A DNA stretch of 64,000 nt from Novosphingobium sp. (GTDB taxonomy: Bacteria; Pseudomonadota; Alphaproteobacteria; Sphingomonadales; Sphingomonadaceae), in the NCBI RefSeq assembly GCF_027486195.1, contig NZ_JAIXPP010000011.1, positions 1 through 64,000 on the forward strand. Reading direction: 5' to 3'. Positions 1 to 8,108 of this stretch are shown piece after piece. The translations under genes were made by a program, and so were the position numbers. Every line of letters begins with the position of its first letter. The first letter of the stretch is position 1. The notes under the pieces were generated by a model. That model saw only the letters and a program-made list of their open reading frames with translations, did not search any database and was not told the DNA's origin.

Positions 1-100
1 CCTGGCCGATCACCTGCTCGTTCGCCGGGTTCACCACGTCGAGCGCGGTGGCAGTGGTCACCAGTTCGCCGTCGATCAGATTGGGGTAGAGTTTGGTCAT
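1..100 (-). CDS. aldehyde dehydrogenase, N-terminal fragment
   Basis: Only the first 33 codons lie in the window; the gene continues beyond the left edge. The start ATG at 98-100 (minus strand) follows a GGAGAG ribosome site. The N terminus reads MTKLYPNLIDGELV, then DVVNPANEQVIG, the usual opening of NAD(P)-dependent aldehyde dehydrogenases, where the substrate is oxidised to an acid after the Rossmann domain begins. The catalytic Glu and Cys are not visible. It lies downstream of the PQQ dehydrogenase gene on the same strand, so alcohol-to-aldehyde-to-acid oxidation is a plausible joint role. Family call good, substrate unknown. Confidence 0.75.
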   Translation of the reverse strand, partial: MTKLYPNLIDGELVTTATALDVVNPANEQVIGQ

Positions 101-145
101 GGGTCTCTCCGTCCTCTATGGATTGTTCTAAGTTATAGCATTTTG

Positions 146-2278
146 TCAGCGCGATGCCAATGCCTGGTCCTTCAGGGCCTTGTCTTCGTTGGCACGCTTG
201 ATGAGATACATGCGGATCGCCTCCGCGTCAGCGGGCTTGAGCGCTGATTTGAACGAAACCATGCCCAGTTCGTGGAGCTGGCCTCCGATCACCACGGCCT
301 TCAGCGCGTCGGCGGAATTGATGATCGCCGAGTGGCGCAGATCGGGGTTGAGCCCACCCGAAACCGCCGCATCGCCGTGGCAGACCGAGCAATAGCGACC
401 ATAGAGCTGCCCGCCGTGCGTCGCCTGTGCCATCGTGCCGGTGAACGGCGGCGGATCGAGCACCATCTGGTTCATCGGAGGCGCTTCGGGCAGCTGGCCC
501 TTGGCGCCGAGCTTGAACACCAGCAGGCGGCTGATGTTGCGTGCCGCGCCGGCCTTGTTGGCCAGCACACCGGTGGCGATATCCCACACGCCGCCCCAGC
601 CGGCGAGGATGGCGACATACTGCTCGCCATCGATCGCATAGGTCATCGGCGCGGCGATGATCCCGGTCTGCGCCGGGAACGACCACAGCTTCTCGCCCTT
701 GTTCGCGGTATAGGCCACGAATTCGCCCGCAGCCGTGCCCTGGAACACGAGGTTGCCCGCGGTCGAAAGCACGCCGCCGTTAGAGGGGCCGATGAGATCG
801 ACCTTCCACGCCGGCTTCCGATTCGCCACGTCCCACGCCACCAGTTGCCCGGTGGTCGCCGCCTTCGCACCCGCCTGCACCTTGGCATCGGCCGGCATCG
901 CCACGGCATAACCGTCAAGACCCGTCTGGAACCCGATATCGGTCGGCTTCCAGCCCGCCGCCGCCATATAGGGGAACGCAGCAAGGTTGGTCGGGATGTA
1001 GAGGTAGCCGGTCTTCGGGCTGTAGCTCTGCGGCTGCCAGCTATGCGCGCCAACTGCGCCGGGCAGGCTGACGAAGGGCTTGCCTGTCTTTTCGTAGCGC
1101 GCATCGGGGTTGATGGTCGGGCGCCCGGTCTCGGGATCGACTGCCGTTGCCCAGTTCACCGGAACCCAGGGCGTGGCCGAAAGGAACTTGCCGGTCTTCA
1201 CATCGAGCACATAGACGTGCCCGTTCTTGGGCGCGTGCATGGCCACGTGGCGCTTCTCGCCGCCGATCACCACATCGGCAATCGTGATCTGCTGATCCGA
1301 GTCGAAGTCCCAGCGGTCTTCCGGCGTCTCCTGGAAATGCCACGCGTACTGGCCCGTATCGGCATTCACCGCCACGATTGACGAGGTGTAGAGGCTGTCG
1401 CCCGCACGGCCGTTGGCAGCCGGATTCCACGGCTCGGCATTGCCGGTGCCGAAGAGCACGAGGTTGGTTGCCGGATCGTAAGTGATCGAATCCCACACGG
1501 TGCCGCCGCCGCCAAGGGTCCACCACTTGTTGCCCCAGGTCTTGGCCGCCGCCTCATGCGCCGCCTTGTTGACGCCTTCGACACCGAAGCCCTTGGCGGG
1601 GTTGCCCGGCACGGTGTTGAAGCGCCACACTTCCTTGCCCGTCTCCGGGTCATAGGCCGCGATATAGCCGCGCGCCTTGTATTCCGCGCCAGCCGCGCCG
1701 ATCAGCACCCGGCCCTTCACGATGCGCGGCGCACCGGTGATCGTGTAGTCGGTCTGGTTGGGAACCGTGACTTTTTCCCAGATCACCTTGCCCGTCTTCT
1801 GATCGAGCGCGATCAGCCGGCCATCCAGCGCCGCGACAAACAGCTTGTCGCCATAAAGCGCCACACCCCGGTTCACCGCATCGCAGCAGGTGCGCACCAG
1901 GGTTTCGCGCGGCACCTTGGGATCATAGGCCCACAGCGGCTTGCCGGTCTTCGCATCATAGGCCTTCACCATCGACCATGCGGTCGAGACATAGAGCACG
2001 CCGTCGTGCATCAGCGGGGTGGCTTCCTGCCCGCGTGCGGTGTCAAGGTCGGCATACCAGGCAAGGCCCAGCTGATCGACGTTGTACTCATTGACCTGCT
2101 TGAGCGGCGAATAGCGCTGCTCGGCATAGTCGCGGCCATAGCTCAGCCATTCGCCCGCCGGCACGCTCAGCAACATCGCGTCGGTCACCCCGGCAATCGC
2201 ACCCGATTGCGCCACCGCCCCCGCTGAAAGCGCGAGAACCGATGCCATGGCCAACTTGCGAACGAACGAAACGCGCAT
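146..2278 (-). CDS. PQQ-dependent quinohemoprotein alcohol dehydrogenase
   Basis: A 710-residue periplasmic alcohol dehydrogenase that would oxidise primary or aromatic alcohols and pass electrons from PQQ to an internal haem c. An N-terminal signal peptide (about residues 1-27, ending AGAVAQ) is followed by an eight-bladed propeller. This carries the vicinal disulfide pair CC near residues 131-132 in TCCDAVNRG, and the active-site segment WDFDSDQ near 323-329. A C-terminal cytochrome c domain has CSVCH near 630-634. The Asp two positions after the catalytic Asp is the feature of lanthanide-using enzymes (XoxF, PedH). The start is taken at the ATG at 2278; an in-frame GTG at 2287 sits too close to the AGGAG site. 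The partial aldehyde dehydrogenase gene follows downstream. Substrate unknown. Confidence 0.9.
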   Translation of the reverse strand: MRVSFVRKLAMASVLALSAGAVAQSGAIAGVTDAMLLSVPAGEWLSYGRDYAEQRYSPLKQVNEYNVDQLGLAWYADLDTARGQEATPLMHDGVLYVSTAWSMVKAYDAKTGKPLWAYDPKVPRETLVRTCCDAVNRGVALYGDKLFVAALDGRLIALDQKTGKVIWEKVTVPNQTDYTITGAPRIVKGRVLIGAAGAEYKARGYIAAYDPETGKEVWRFNTVPGNPAKGFGVEGVNKAAHEAAAKTWGNKWWTLGGGGTVWDSITYDPATNLVLFGTGNAEPWNPAANGRAGDSLYTSSIVAVNADTGQYAWHFQETPEDRWDFDSDQQITIADVVIGGEKRHVAMHAPKNGHVYVLDVKTGKFLSATPWVPVNWATAVDPETGRPTINPDARYEKTGKPFVSLPGAVGAHSWQPQSYSPKTGYLYIPTNLAAFPYMAAAGWKPTDIGFQTGLDGYAVAMPADAKVQAGAKAATTGQLVAWDVANRKPAWKVDLIGPSNGGVLSTAGNLVFQGTAAGEFVAYTANKGEKLWSFPAQTGIIAAPMTYAIDGEQYVAILAGWGGVWDIATGVLANKAGAARNISRLLVFKLGAKGQLPEAPPMNQMVLDPPPFTGTMAQATHGGQLYGRYCSVCHGDAAVSGGLNPDLRHSAIINSADALKAVVIGGQLHELGMVSFKSALKPADAEAIRMYLIKRANEDKALKDQALASR

Positions 2279-2349
2279 ATCCGTCACCTTCTCCTGACTG
2301 CCCGGTGCGACCCCGGATCACTTTAACCGGCTGTTTAAACGACCCTCGG

Positions 2350-3915
2350 TCAATTCACCATACGCTGCGCGTCGCCCCAGTACTTTTTGCGCAGCGCCTT
2401 CTTGTCCATCTTGCCCGCAGCGGTGCGGGGAATGGCATCGATGAACTCGATCGATTTGGGCGCCTTCACGCCGCCGAGGCGCTGTTTGGTATAGGCGATG
2501 ATTTCCTCGCCGGTGATCCCCTCGGCCACGACCACGGCGTGAACCTGCTCGCCCCACTTCTCGTGCGGGATGCCGAATACGCAGGCCTCTCGCACTTGCG
2601 CCAGCTCCGTCACCGCCGCCTCGACTTCGGCGGTGAAGACGTTGAAGCCCCCCGAGACGACCATGTCCTTCTTGCGGTCGACGATATAGAGATAGCCATC
2701 CGCATCGAACTTGCCGACGTCGCCCGTATGGTGCCAGCCGAACTTGCGGATTTCGGCGGTTTCCTCGGGCTTCTCGAAGTAGGAATGCGTCACCAGCGCG
2801 CCGCGCACGCAGATCTCGCCCGCCTCGCCCAGCGGCATGTGATTGCCGTCGTCGTCCATCAGCGTGACCTTGATCGAGCGGGTCGGCTTACCGCACGAGG
2901 CGAGCTTTTCCGGCGCCGCCTTGGCAAAGCGCGCCACGTCCTCGGGCGGGAACCACGCCACGATCATCGGGCATTCAACCTGGCCATAAGCCTGGCACAT
3001 GCACGGACCGAAGATTTCCACCGCCTGCCGCAGCTTTTCCGGGCTGCAGGGCGATCCGACGAGGATAAAGATCTTCAGCGACGAATAATCGTGCTTCCCG
3101 ATCTCCGGGCTAGCGAGGCACTGGTACATCGCCGTTGGCGGCAGATACATGTGCGTGACCTTGTATTCCTCGATCGTGCGCAGCACGTCCTCGGCATCAA
3201 AGCCCGGCAGGATCACCTGCGTTGCGCCAAGGCTCATCGTCGAGAGCGCAATCGGCCCCGCCGCATGCGTGATCGGCGCGGAAACCAGCGCGACTGGATT
3301 GTCGGTGCGCCCGCCCATGCCGTCCGCCGCCGTCTCGATCATCGTGCCCCAGCCGAGGTTGGTCACGTTAGCGCCCTTCGAAGGCCCGGTCGTGCCGCCG
3401 GTGGGGAAGATGCCGACCATGTCCATCAAGTTGCCGAACGCATCGGTCTCGGGCTCGACGAAATCGGCCTCGCTCACCCCGGCCATGAACTCCTCGAGGC
3501 TGGGGTCATCGCCCATGCGCTGATCGAGGCACACGAAGTGCTGGAGCGTGGGGCACAGGCCCTTGAGCTGCTGCACCTCGTCGGCCTTCGACGAGTGGTA
3601 GATCATCCACTTCAGCCGCACGTAGTTGATATAGGCCGCATTGGCCTCGATCGCGTTGCGCGTGTTGACCGGGATCCACTTGCCGTTGGCGCGCCACATC
3701 GCCAGCACCACCACCAGCAGCATGCCGTCGTTCGGGCCATAAAGCCCGAGCAGGTCCTGATTCTCGAACCCGCCTTTCTGGAGTGCCGCGGCAATGCGCT
3801 CGGAAAGCGCCTTGGTCTCGGCAAAGGTCAGCTTCAGGCCGGATTCGGTATCGATGATCGCAAGGCGCGAAGGATCGCGGTCATGGCCACGGTCAAAGTA
3901 GTCGATTGCACGCAT
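2350..3915 (-). CDS. AMP-binding acyl/aryl-CoA synthetase
   Basis: This 521-residue protein belongs to the adenylate-forming ligases, which activate a carboxylic acid with ATP and load it on coenzyme A. Visible motifs are the phosphate-binding loop PTGGTTGPSKG in the first half, the adenine-binding segment QAYGQVECP, the hinge and Asp motif HTGDVGKFDADGYLYIVDR, and the catalytic-lysine tail PRTAAGKMDKKAL. The start is the ATG at 3915 with GGGGA upstream; an upstream in-frame extension overlaps the preceding gene and looks artificial. It follows two GST genes with only 7 bases between, so the three probably form one operon. By analogy to beta-aryl-ether catabolism it may activate an aromatic acid made after ether cleavage, but the substrate cannot be read from sequence. 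Confidence 0.88.
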   Translation of the reverse strand: MRAIDYFDRGHDRDPSRLAIIDTESGLKLTFAETKALSERIAAALQKGGFENQDLLGLYGPNDGMLLVVVLAMWRANGKWIPVNTRNAIEANAAYINYVRLKWMIYHSSKADEVQQLKGLCPTLQHFVCLDQRMGDDPSLEEFMAGVSEADFVEPETDAFGNLMDMVGIFPTGGTTGPSKGANVTNLGWGTMIETAADGMGGRTDNPVALVSAPITHAAGPIALSTMSLGATQVILPGFDAEDVLRTIEEYKVTHMYLPPTAMYQCLASPEIGKHDYSSLKIFILVGSPCSPEKLRQAVEIFGPCMCQAYGQVECPMIVAWFPPEDVARFAKAAPEKLASCGKPTRSIKVTLMDDDGNHMPLGEAGEICVRGALVTHSYFEKPEETAEIRKFGWHHTGDVGKFDADGYLYIVDRKKDMVVSGGFNVFTAEVEAAVTELAQVREACVFGIPHEKWGEQVHAVVVAEGITGEEIIAYTKQRLGGVKAPKSIEFIDAIPRTAAGKMDKKALRKKYWGDAQRMVN

Positions 3916-3922
3916 CGTGCTT

Positions 3923-4708
3923 TCATCCCCAACGGTTGATTTCCGGGCCAGGCGCCCAAGTTTTAAGCGGTTCCGGCGTGTTGGCCATGGCCAAAGCTGC
4001 CAGAATACAGGGCCGAACCGCCACGCGCGCCAGCCAGGCACGGGTCAGCGGCGTTTCGGCGAAGGCTTCGGGACGGACCAGTTCCATCCCCGCCAGCCAG
4101 CTGTAGGTGACCAGATCGGCAATCGAGAACGCGCCCATCAGGAACTCGCGTCCATCGGCCAGCTTGTCCTCGCAGCGCTGCGCGGCCTGATCGACCTTGG
4201 CCTCGCTGTCCGCCACTTGGGCGGGGTCGGCCCTGCCCTCGTGCAGCGCCTGCCAGCGCGCGCGCAGGTCGTCCGAAACGACCGAGGCTGCCAGCGCGGC
4301 AAAGTCACTCGCCGGGATCGCGGCAATCGCCGCTTGCGAATGCGCCAGATTGCCCAGCAGTGCCGCCGCCGGCGAAAGCCGCTCGGTGATCTGGCGGCAC
4401 CACATCAGCATTTCCCAATGCGCGTAGGCGTCATCCGGCTGGAGCCCGCAGCCCCCCGCCAGTTCGTCGAGATACTTTGCGAGGAACACCGACTCGGTCA
4501 TCGCCTCGCCGCCGATCACCAGCACTGGCCCCTCGCCCTCGATCCCCAGATCGAGCGCGATCGGCTCGGCAATCTCCGGCAGGGCGTGCCGCGCGCCGCT
4601 CAGGAGGTCGATCGGGCGGCAGGGAATGTCGAGCCCGCTCTCGGCCAGTGCGGCCAGCACGGTCAGCGAAGCGCCATTGGGCTCGCCATGATAAAGCACC
4701 AGCTCCAT
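3923..4708 (-). CDS. glutathione S-transferase family protein
   Basis: A 261-residue soluble protein with an N-terminal thioredoxin-like GST domain (VLYHGEPNGASLTVLAALAE, then the TESVFLAKYLDEL segment that follows the glutathione gamma-Glu contact) and an all-helical C-terminal domain. Ser14 in the PNGAS segment sits where the LigF family has its N-terminal Ser. The start codon overlaps the stop of the upstream GST as TGATG, so translation is coupled and the two may work together or as a heterodimer. It is more diverged from LigF than its partner. Glutathione-dependent ether cleavage or detoxification are both possible. Confidence 0.8.
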   Translation of the reverse strand: MELVLYHGEPNGASLTVLAALAESGLDIPCRPIDLLSGARHALPEIAEPIALDLGIEGEGPVLVIGGEAMTESVFLAKYLDELAGGCGLQPDDAYAHWEMLMWCRQITERLSPAAALLGNLAHSQAAIAAIPASDFAALAASVVSDDLRARWQALHEGRADPAQVADSEAKVDQAAQRCEDKLADGREFLMGAFSIADLVTYSWLAGMELVRPEAFAETPLTRAWLARVAVRPCILAALAMANTPEPLKTWAPGPEINRWG

Positions 4709-5487
4709 CAGATGATCCCTTCCATCATCAGGCTATAGCGCGCCGCCATGTCGGTCTTGCCCATCGCCCATGTCTTGCCCACCGCCTCGCGCTCATAGAC
4801 GCGCTTCAGCCAGCGCATGATGTTGGGCGTCTTGTCCTTGCTGGCGAGATCGGGCTGCGAAAGCGGCAGCGAATAGGTCGAATTGAAGATGTTGATATCG
4901 GCCAGGCTGTAAGCATCCGAGCCGACATAATCCCGCTTGCCCAGCTCTTCCTCGAGCTTGGCGACGCCCAGCGCCACGCGGCGGCGGCTTTCGGCCATTT
5001 CCTCCGCGCTGAAATCGCCATTGATCGCCTTCTTCCACGCCCTGCGCCGCTCGGGCAGCGGAATGCGTTCAATCGCGGCGGCCAGTTCCTCCGGATCGCG
5101 CTCCCGCACGCGCGGGCCGACGAACACGCTCCAGCCGATCATCGAGAAGCTGGGGCCGAGCCACTGGTCCATGAACTTCATCCACCAGCGCACGCGCCAG
5201 CGGTCCTGCGCGTCCGCCGGCATCAGGTCCGGCCCCGGGAACGCGGCGTTCACATATTCCATGATCGCGGTGCTTTCGGTCAGCACACGCGATCCCCAAG
5301 GTCCTTGGTGCGTCATCGCCGGGATCGTGCCCTGCGGATTGATCGCAAGGTATTCCGGCTTGTGCTGATCGAACTGCAGCATATCGATGTAGTGGCTGGC
5401 AAAGGGCACGCCCTTTTCCATCAGCGCCAACATCGGCTTGCCCGAATTGGCGTTGGGCTCCCAGTGATAGAGCGTCACGTCGGTCAT
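4708..5487 (-). CDS. LigF-like glutathione S-transferase (candidate beta-etherase)
   Basis: A 259-residue GST. The order and wording of its motifs closely follow LigF of Sphingobium SYK-6, which opens beta-aryl ethers of lignin dimers with glutathione. Shared features are the N-terminal NANSGKPMLALMEKG segment, INPQGTIPAM, TESTAIMEYVNAAFPG, the helix FSMIGWSVFVGP, RIPLPERRRAWKKA and the C-terminal SLADINIF. The comparison is from memory, so LigF-like is secure but beta-etherase activity is inference. The gene leads a GST-GST-CoA ligase operon. Its leader holds a five-codon reading frame (5484-5501) whose stop overlaps this start as ATGA, and a TTGTTAG...TACTAA dyad at 5542-5561 that recurs at other promoters here. 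Confidence 0.82.
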   Translation of the reverse strand: MTDVTLYHWEPNANSGKPMLALMEKGVPFASHYIDMLQFDQHKPEYLAINPQGTIPAMTHQGPWGSRVLTESTAIMEYVNAAFPGPDLMPADAQDRWRVRWWMKFMDQWLGPSFSMIGWSVFVGPRVRERDPEELAAAIERIPLPERRRAWKKAINGDFSAEEMAESRRRVALGVAKLEEELGKRDYVGSDAYSLADINIFNSTYSLPLSQPDLASKDKTPNIMRWLKRVYEREAVGKTWAMGKTDMAARYSLMMEGII

Positions 5488-5501
5488 GCGTCGAGCACCA
5501 T
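5484..5501 (-). other. possible five-codon leader reading frame MVLDA
   Basis: On the minus strand GGGAGAGAG is followed nine bases later by ATG GTG CTC GAC GCA TGA. The stop overlaps the start codon of the LigF-like gene as ATGA. It may be a coupling leader or mere chance; the same ribosome site is rather far from the main start. Confidence 0.25.
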
Positions 5502-5540
5502 GGCAGCAAGCTCTCTCCCGACTCCGGACATGCGGAGCTG

Positions 5541-5563
5541 ATTGTTAGTGTTACATACTAAAT
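5541..5563. promoter_or_regulatory. shared promoter element with dyad, upstream of LigF-like gene
   Basis: Plus-strand reading TTGTTAGT, four bases, ATACTAAAT-like. It matches the site between the TonB receptor and the MarR gene (17721-17742) in both half sites with the same spacing. It lies about 55 bases upstream of the LigF-like start. Candidate regulator operator; function inferred only from recurrence. Confidence 0.5.
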
Positions 5564-5686
5564 CAGCTAGCCTGACGGTTCAAGCAGTCCTGCCCGCAGA
5601 GGCAGATCGCAGCACCCGCTTAGGCGCTAGTCCGCCCGCGCGCTAAGTGCTCTGGAGCGATCAGATTTCACTGGGGGAAACAGCCC

Positions 5687-6061
5687 TCAGCGCGCGGCCA
5701 TGCTCCAGCGCAGCAGGCCATCATGGCCGGACAGCGGCGCCGAAGCGCGCGTCTCGACCGTCCGCCGCAGGCCCTGCTCTTCCAGCAGGCCGCGCAGCAC
5801 CGTCCAGTCGCTCCACCGGGTCAGCCCTTCGATGCGGCTGGCCCCCACCAGCGCTGCATGGGCATCCCGCAGAGACACAGCCGCTAGATCGATCCCCCGC
5901 CCGCCTGCAAAGCTCGCGGATTCAGCCAGACGGCTGTCGTAAACGATCACCGCCGTTACTTCCGCCGCCACTCCGGCCGCCGCCTGCGCCGCCACCGGAA
6001 CAGCCGCCACCGCGCCAGCAAGCGCCCCGCCTTTCAGCACCCCGCGCCGCGTGGTCCGCAT
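5687..6061 (-). CDS. small Tat-exported protein of unknown function
   Basis: A 124-residue protein not recognised as a known family. The N terminus MRTTRRGVLKGGALAGAVAAVPVAAQA carries a twin-arginine signal (RR then a mildly hydrophobic stretch and AQA cleavage site), so it is probably exported folded. The mature part of about 95 residues contains ASFAGGRGIDLAAVSL and no obvious cofactor motif. The start overlaps the stop of the cytochrome gene as TGATG and both follow the flavoprotein gene, so it is the third member of a p-cresol-methylhydroxylase-like operon. It may assist assembly of the periplasmic flavocytochrome or its electron transfer; that is inference from position only. Confidence 0.6.
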   Translation of the reverse strand: MRTTRRGVLKGGALAGAVAAVPVAAQAAAGVAAEVTAVIVYDSRLAESASFAGGRGIDLAAVSLRDAHAALVGASRIEGLTRWSDWTVLRGLLEEQGLRRTVETRASAPLSGHDGLLRWSMAAR

Positions 6062-6459
6062 CAGCCCGCCTTCCCGAGGTACTTCGAGACCGCATCCAGC
6101 TCGGCATCGGTCACATCCACCTTGGTTTGCGCCGGCATCGCGCCCTTGCCCATGCGCACCACGCTCTTCACATAGTCCGCTGTCAGGTCGGTGCGGTTGG
6201 CAAGCAGGCCCTTGTCCGGCGTCTCACCCATCATCATGCGCTGCTTGGTGAGGAGGTTGGTGCCCATCCCGCCGGCAAGGTGGCAATAGCCGCAGTGGAC
6301 CTGAAACAGCACCTTGCCGTCCCCGCCCGGCTTCAGCCGGTCACCCGCTGGTGCCTCGCCGCGCACCTGGTAGGGCGGCGGCGGTCCCGGCGGAGGACCG
6401 GGAGGAAGGGCCGCAGCGGCGGACGCGAGCAATCCGGCTGCCAGGATCAGGCGCTTCAT
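6061..6459 (-). CDS. c-type cytochrome, flavocytochrome small subunit (PchC/EhyA-like)
   Basis: A 132-residue secreted cytochrome: a signal peptide (MKRLILAAGLLASAAAA), a proline-rich linker, one haem site CGYCH near residues 56-60 and a Met ligand candidate in MGKGAMPAQTK. It starts inside the end of the flavoprotein gene (ATGA overlap), the arrangement expected for the electron-accepting subunit of p-cresol methylhydroxylase or eugenol hydroxylase. Electrons from the reduced flavin would pass to this haem and on to the respiratory chain. The class is assigned from context; the haem motif itself is certain. Confidence 0.82.
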   Translation of the reverse strand: MKRLILAAGLLASAAAALPPGPPPGPPPPYQVRGEAPAGDRLKPGGDGKVLFQVHCGYCHLAGGMGTNLLTKQRMMMGETPDKGLLANRTDLTADYVKSVVRMGKGAMPAQTKVDVTDAELDAVSKYLGKAG

Positions 6460-8042
6460 GCCTTGCCTCCCGAATTCTTGGCCCGCTGGGCGGCATAGGC
6501 GGCGGGCCAGATGCCCTGCTTGCCGGGTGCAACGATTCCATTGGGATCGAGCGCGTTTTTCACCTTCTCGCCAAAGCGGCGCAGCGCATGGCCGTTGAAA
6601 TCGAAGGTGTCCATCACAGGGTCCATCCAGCCAAGGTGGGTGCGGTATTCGGCATAGCCTGCCTTGGCCGTCTCCGTGATCAGCGCATCGAACAGGCGGC
6701 GCATTTTCACCACTTCCTCGGCGTTGTCGCGGTCATACATCAGCATGTTGACGTTGTTGGCAAAGCGCCCGCCAATGGTGAAGCTGGCGTAGAAGTCCAC
6801 GTCGAAGTCCGCGATGATTTTGCGGCTGCGGTGCATCTGATCGAGCACGTGCTTGCCGGTCGCAGGCACCACCGGCGAAAAGCCCATGTGCGCGCCGCGT
6901 CCGCCGATCCAGTCGCTCATCTGCAGCGGCACGGCAGACGGGATGCCCATCGTGATCTCGACCCCGTGGATATAGTCGCCCGGATGCCACCAATGCTCGG
7001 CAGGCGGGGTCTTGAGGTTGCGCTCCATCGCCGCCTTCACCACCGCAGCCTTGGCCTTGACCACGCCTTCATCACCGTAGAACCGCAACGCGACCTGCCA
7101 ATAGCCCAGCTTGTGCTCCTTGAGCAGTTCTTCCACGCGCGCTTCCGGAATCGCACCCGGCTTGTCCCAGAAATCCTTGCGCTGGCCTTTCAGCACCATC
7201 TTGCCAAGCCAGCTCGGGATGAACACGTTCTGGTCGATCAGCCCGGAAATCTTCAGCGGCGCAATCGTATCGATCACCCAGCCGATATCGTCCACCGCCG
7301 GGATATCCCACACCAGTTCAAGCGATGTCTCGGGCGCGGGCTGCAACCACAGACCGGCCTTGGTCACGATGCCGAGATTAGACTGCGAGAAGGCCAGATC
7401 AAACGTCGGGCCATAGCTCATCGGAAAGAGATGGAAGGCCGGGTTGTTCGTCATCGCGCCCATGCCTGTGCGCATCAGATCGCCGTCCGGCAGCACCGCC
7501 TCGATCCCGCACAGATTGCGCGCGTGGAGGCCATAAGAGGTATAGCCGATGCCGTGCTCCAGCGCATTTCCGAGCACCGAGCCCCAGGCATTGCCTGGCA
7601 CCGAAAGCCACAGCGGAGCCTTCTCGCGCTGGATATGCTCATAGAGATCAAAGAAGCCGACCCCCGGCTCGATCACGCAGTAGGCCAGCGCGCTATCGAG
7701 CTCGAGCACCTTGTTCATGCGCCCCAGATCGAGCACGATCGAACCCTGCAGGCGCGGCGCAGCAGTGCCATAGCCCAGGTTCTTGCCGCGCGAGACCGGC
7801 CAGAGCGGCGTCTTGTGCTCGTTCGCCAGCCGCACGATCGCGCGCACTTCCTCTACGCTGGCGGGCGCAATCGCCGCGCCTGCCGGCCATTCCTCCGAAG
7901 AGCCGGGCGCATAGACATCGGAATAGGCGTCGCGGTCGGCGTCACTCGCCATGACCCAATCCTTGCCCACCACTCCGGCCGCAGCCGTGAGCATGGCATC
8001 GAACGTCTTGGGGCTGACGCGGGGCGGCAGGTGCAGCTTCAC
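6456..8042 (-). CDS. FAD-linked 4-alkylphenol oxidase (PchF/EhyB-like)
   Basis: A 528-residue flavoprotein of the vanillyl-alcohol-oxidase/p-cresol methylhydroxylase family. These enzymes abstract hydride from the benzylic position of 4-alkylphenols through a quinone methide that water then hydroxylates. The FAD-binding domain 4 is clear: IAPASVEEVRAIVRLANEH, PVSRGKNLGYG, GSIVLDLGRMNKV, then EPGVGFFDLYEHI and VPGNAWGSVLGNALEHG. The large substrate domain follows. The start is placed at the GTG at 8042 (GGGAG about ten bases upstream); the longer frame begins with TTG inside a promoter element. Downstream come a cytochrome c and a small Tat protein in overlapping frames. Likely substrates are eugenol, p-cresol or 4-ethylphenol; sequence alone cannot choose. 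Confidence 0.86.
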   Translation of the reverse strand: MKLHLPPRVSPKTFDAMLTAAAGVVGKDWVMASDADRDAYSDVYAPGSSEEWPAGAAIAPASVEEVRAIVRLANEHKTPLWPVSRGKNLGYGTAAPRLQGSIVLDLGRMNKVLELDSALAYCVIEPGVGFFDLYEHIQREKAPLWLSVPGNAWGSVLGNALEHGIGYTSYGLHARNLCGIEAVLPDGDLMRTGMGAMTNNPAFHLFPMSYGPTFDLAFSQSNLGIVTKAGLWLQPAPETSLELVWDIPAVDDIGWVIDTIAPLKISGLIDQNVFIPSWLGKMVLKGQRKDFWDKPGAIPEARVEELLKEHKLGYWQVALRFYGDEGVVKAKAAVVKAAMERNLKTPPAEHWWHPGDYIHGVEITMGIPSAVPLQMSDWIGGRGAHMGFSPVVPATGKHVLDQMHRSRKIIADFDVDFYASFTIGGRFANNVNMLMYDRDNAEEVVKMRRLFDALITETAKAGYAEYRTHLGWMDPVMDTFDFNGHALRRFGEKVKNALDPNGIVAPGKQGIWPAAYAAQRAKNSGGKA

Positions 8043-8069
8043 CGGCGGAATTCTCCCATGTGTATTTTC

Positions 8070-8082
8070 TACCAATTGTTAG
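8070..8082. promoter_or_regulatory. shared promoter element upstream of flavocytochrome operon
   Basis: Minus-strand reading CTAACAATTGGTA, 28 bases before the GTG start of the flavoprotein gene. It matches the elements at 15191, 17716 and 26137 in sequence and orientation. Confidence 0.5.
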
Positions 8083-8108
8083 CGTTGTGGCGCGCGAAGG
8101 CCGCCGCG

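Noticed and set aside
116..131. GAACAATCCATAG upstream of the left-edge aldehyde dehydrogenase as a further copy
   Set aside because: Ten of sixteen positions agree with the copy at 17716, which is too weak to count although the orientation fits.
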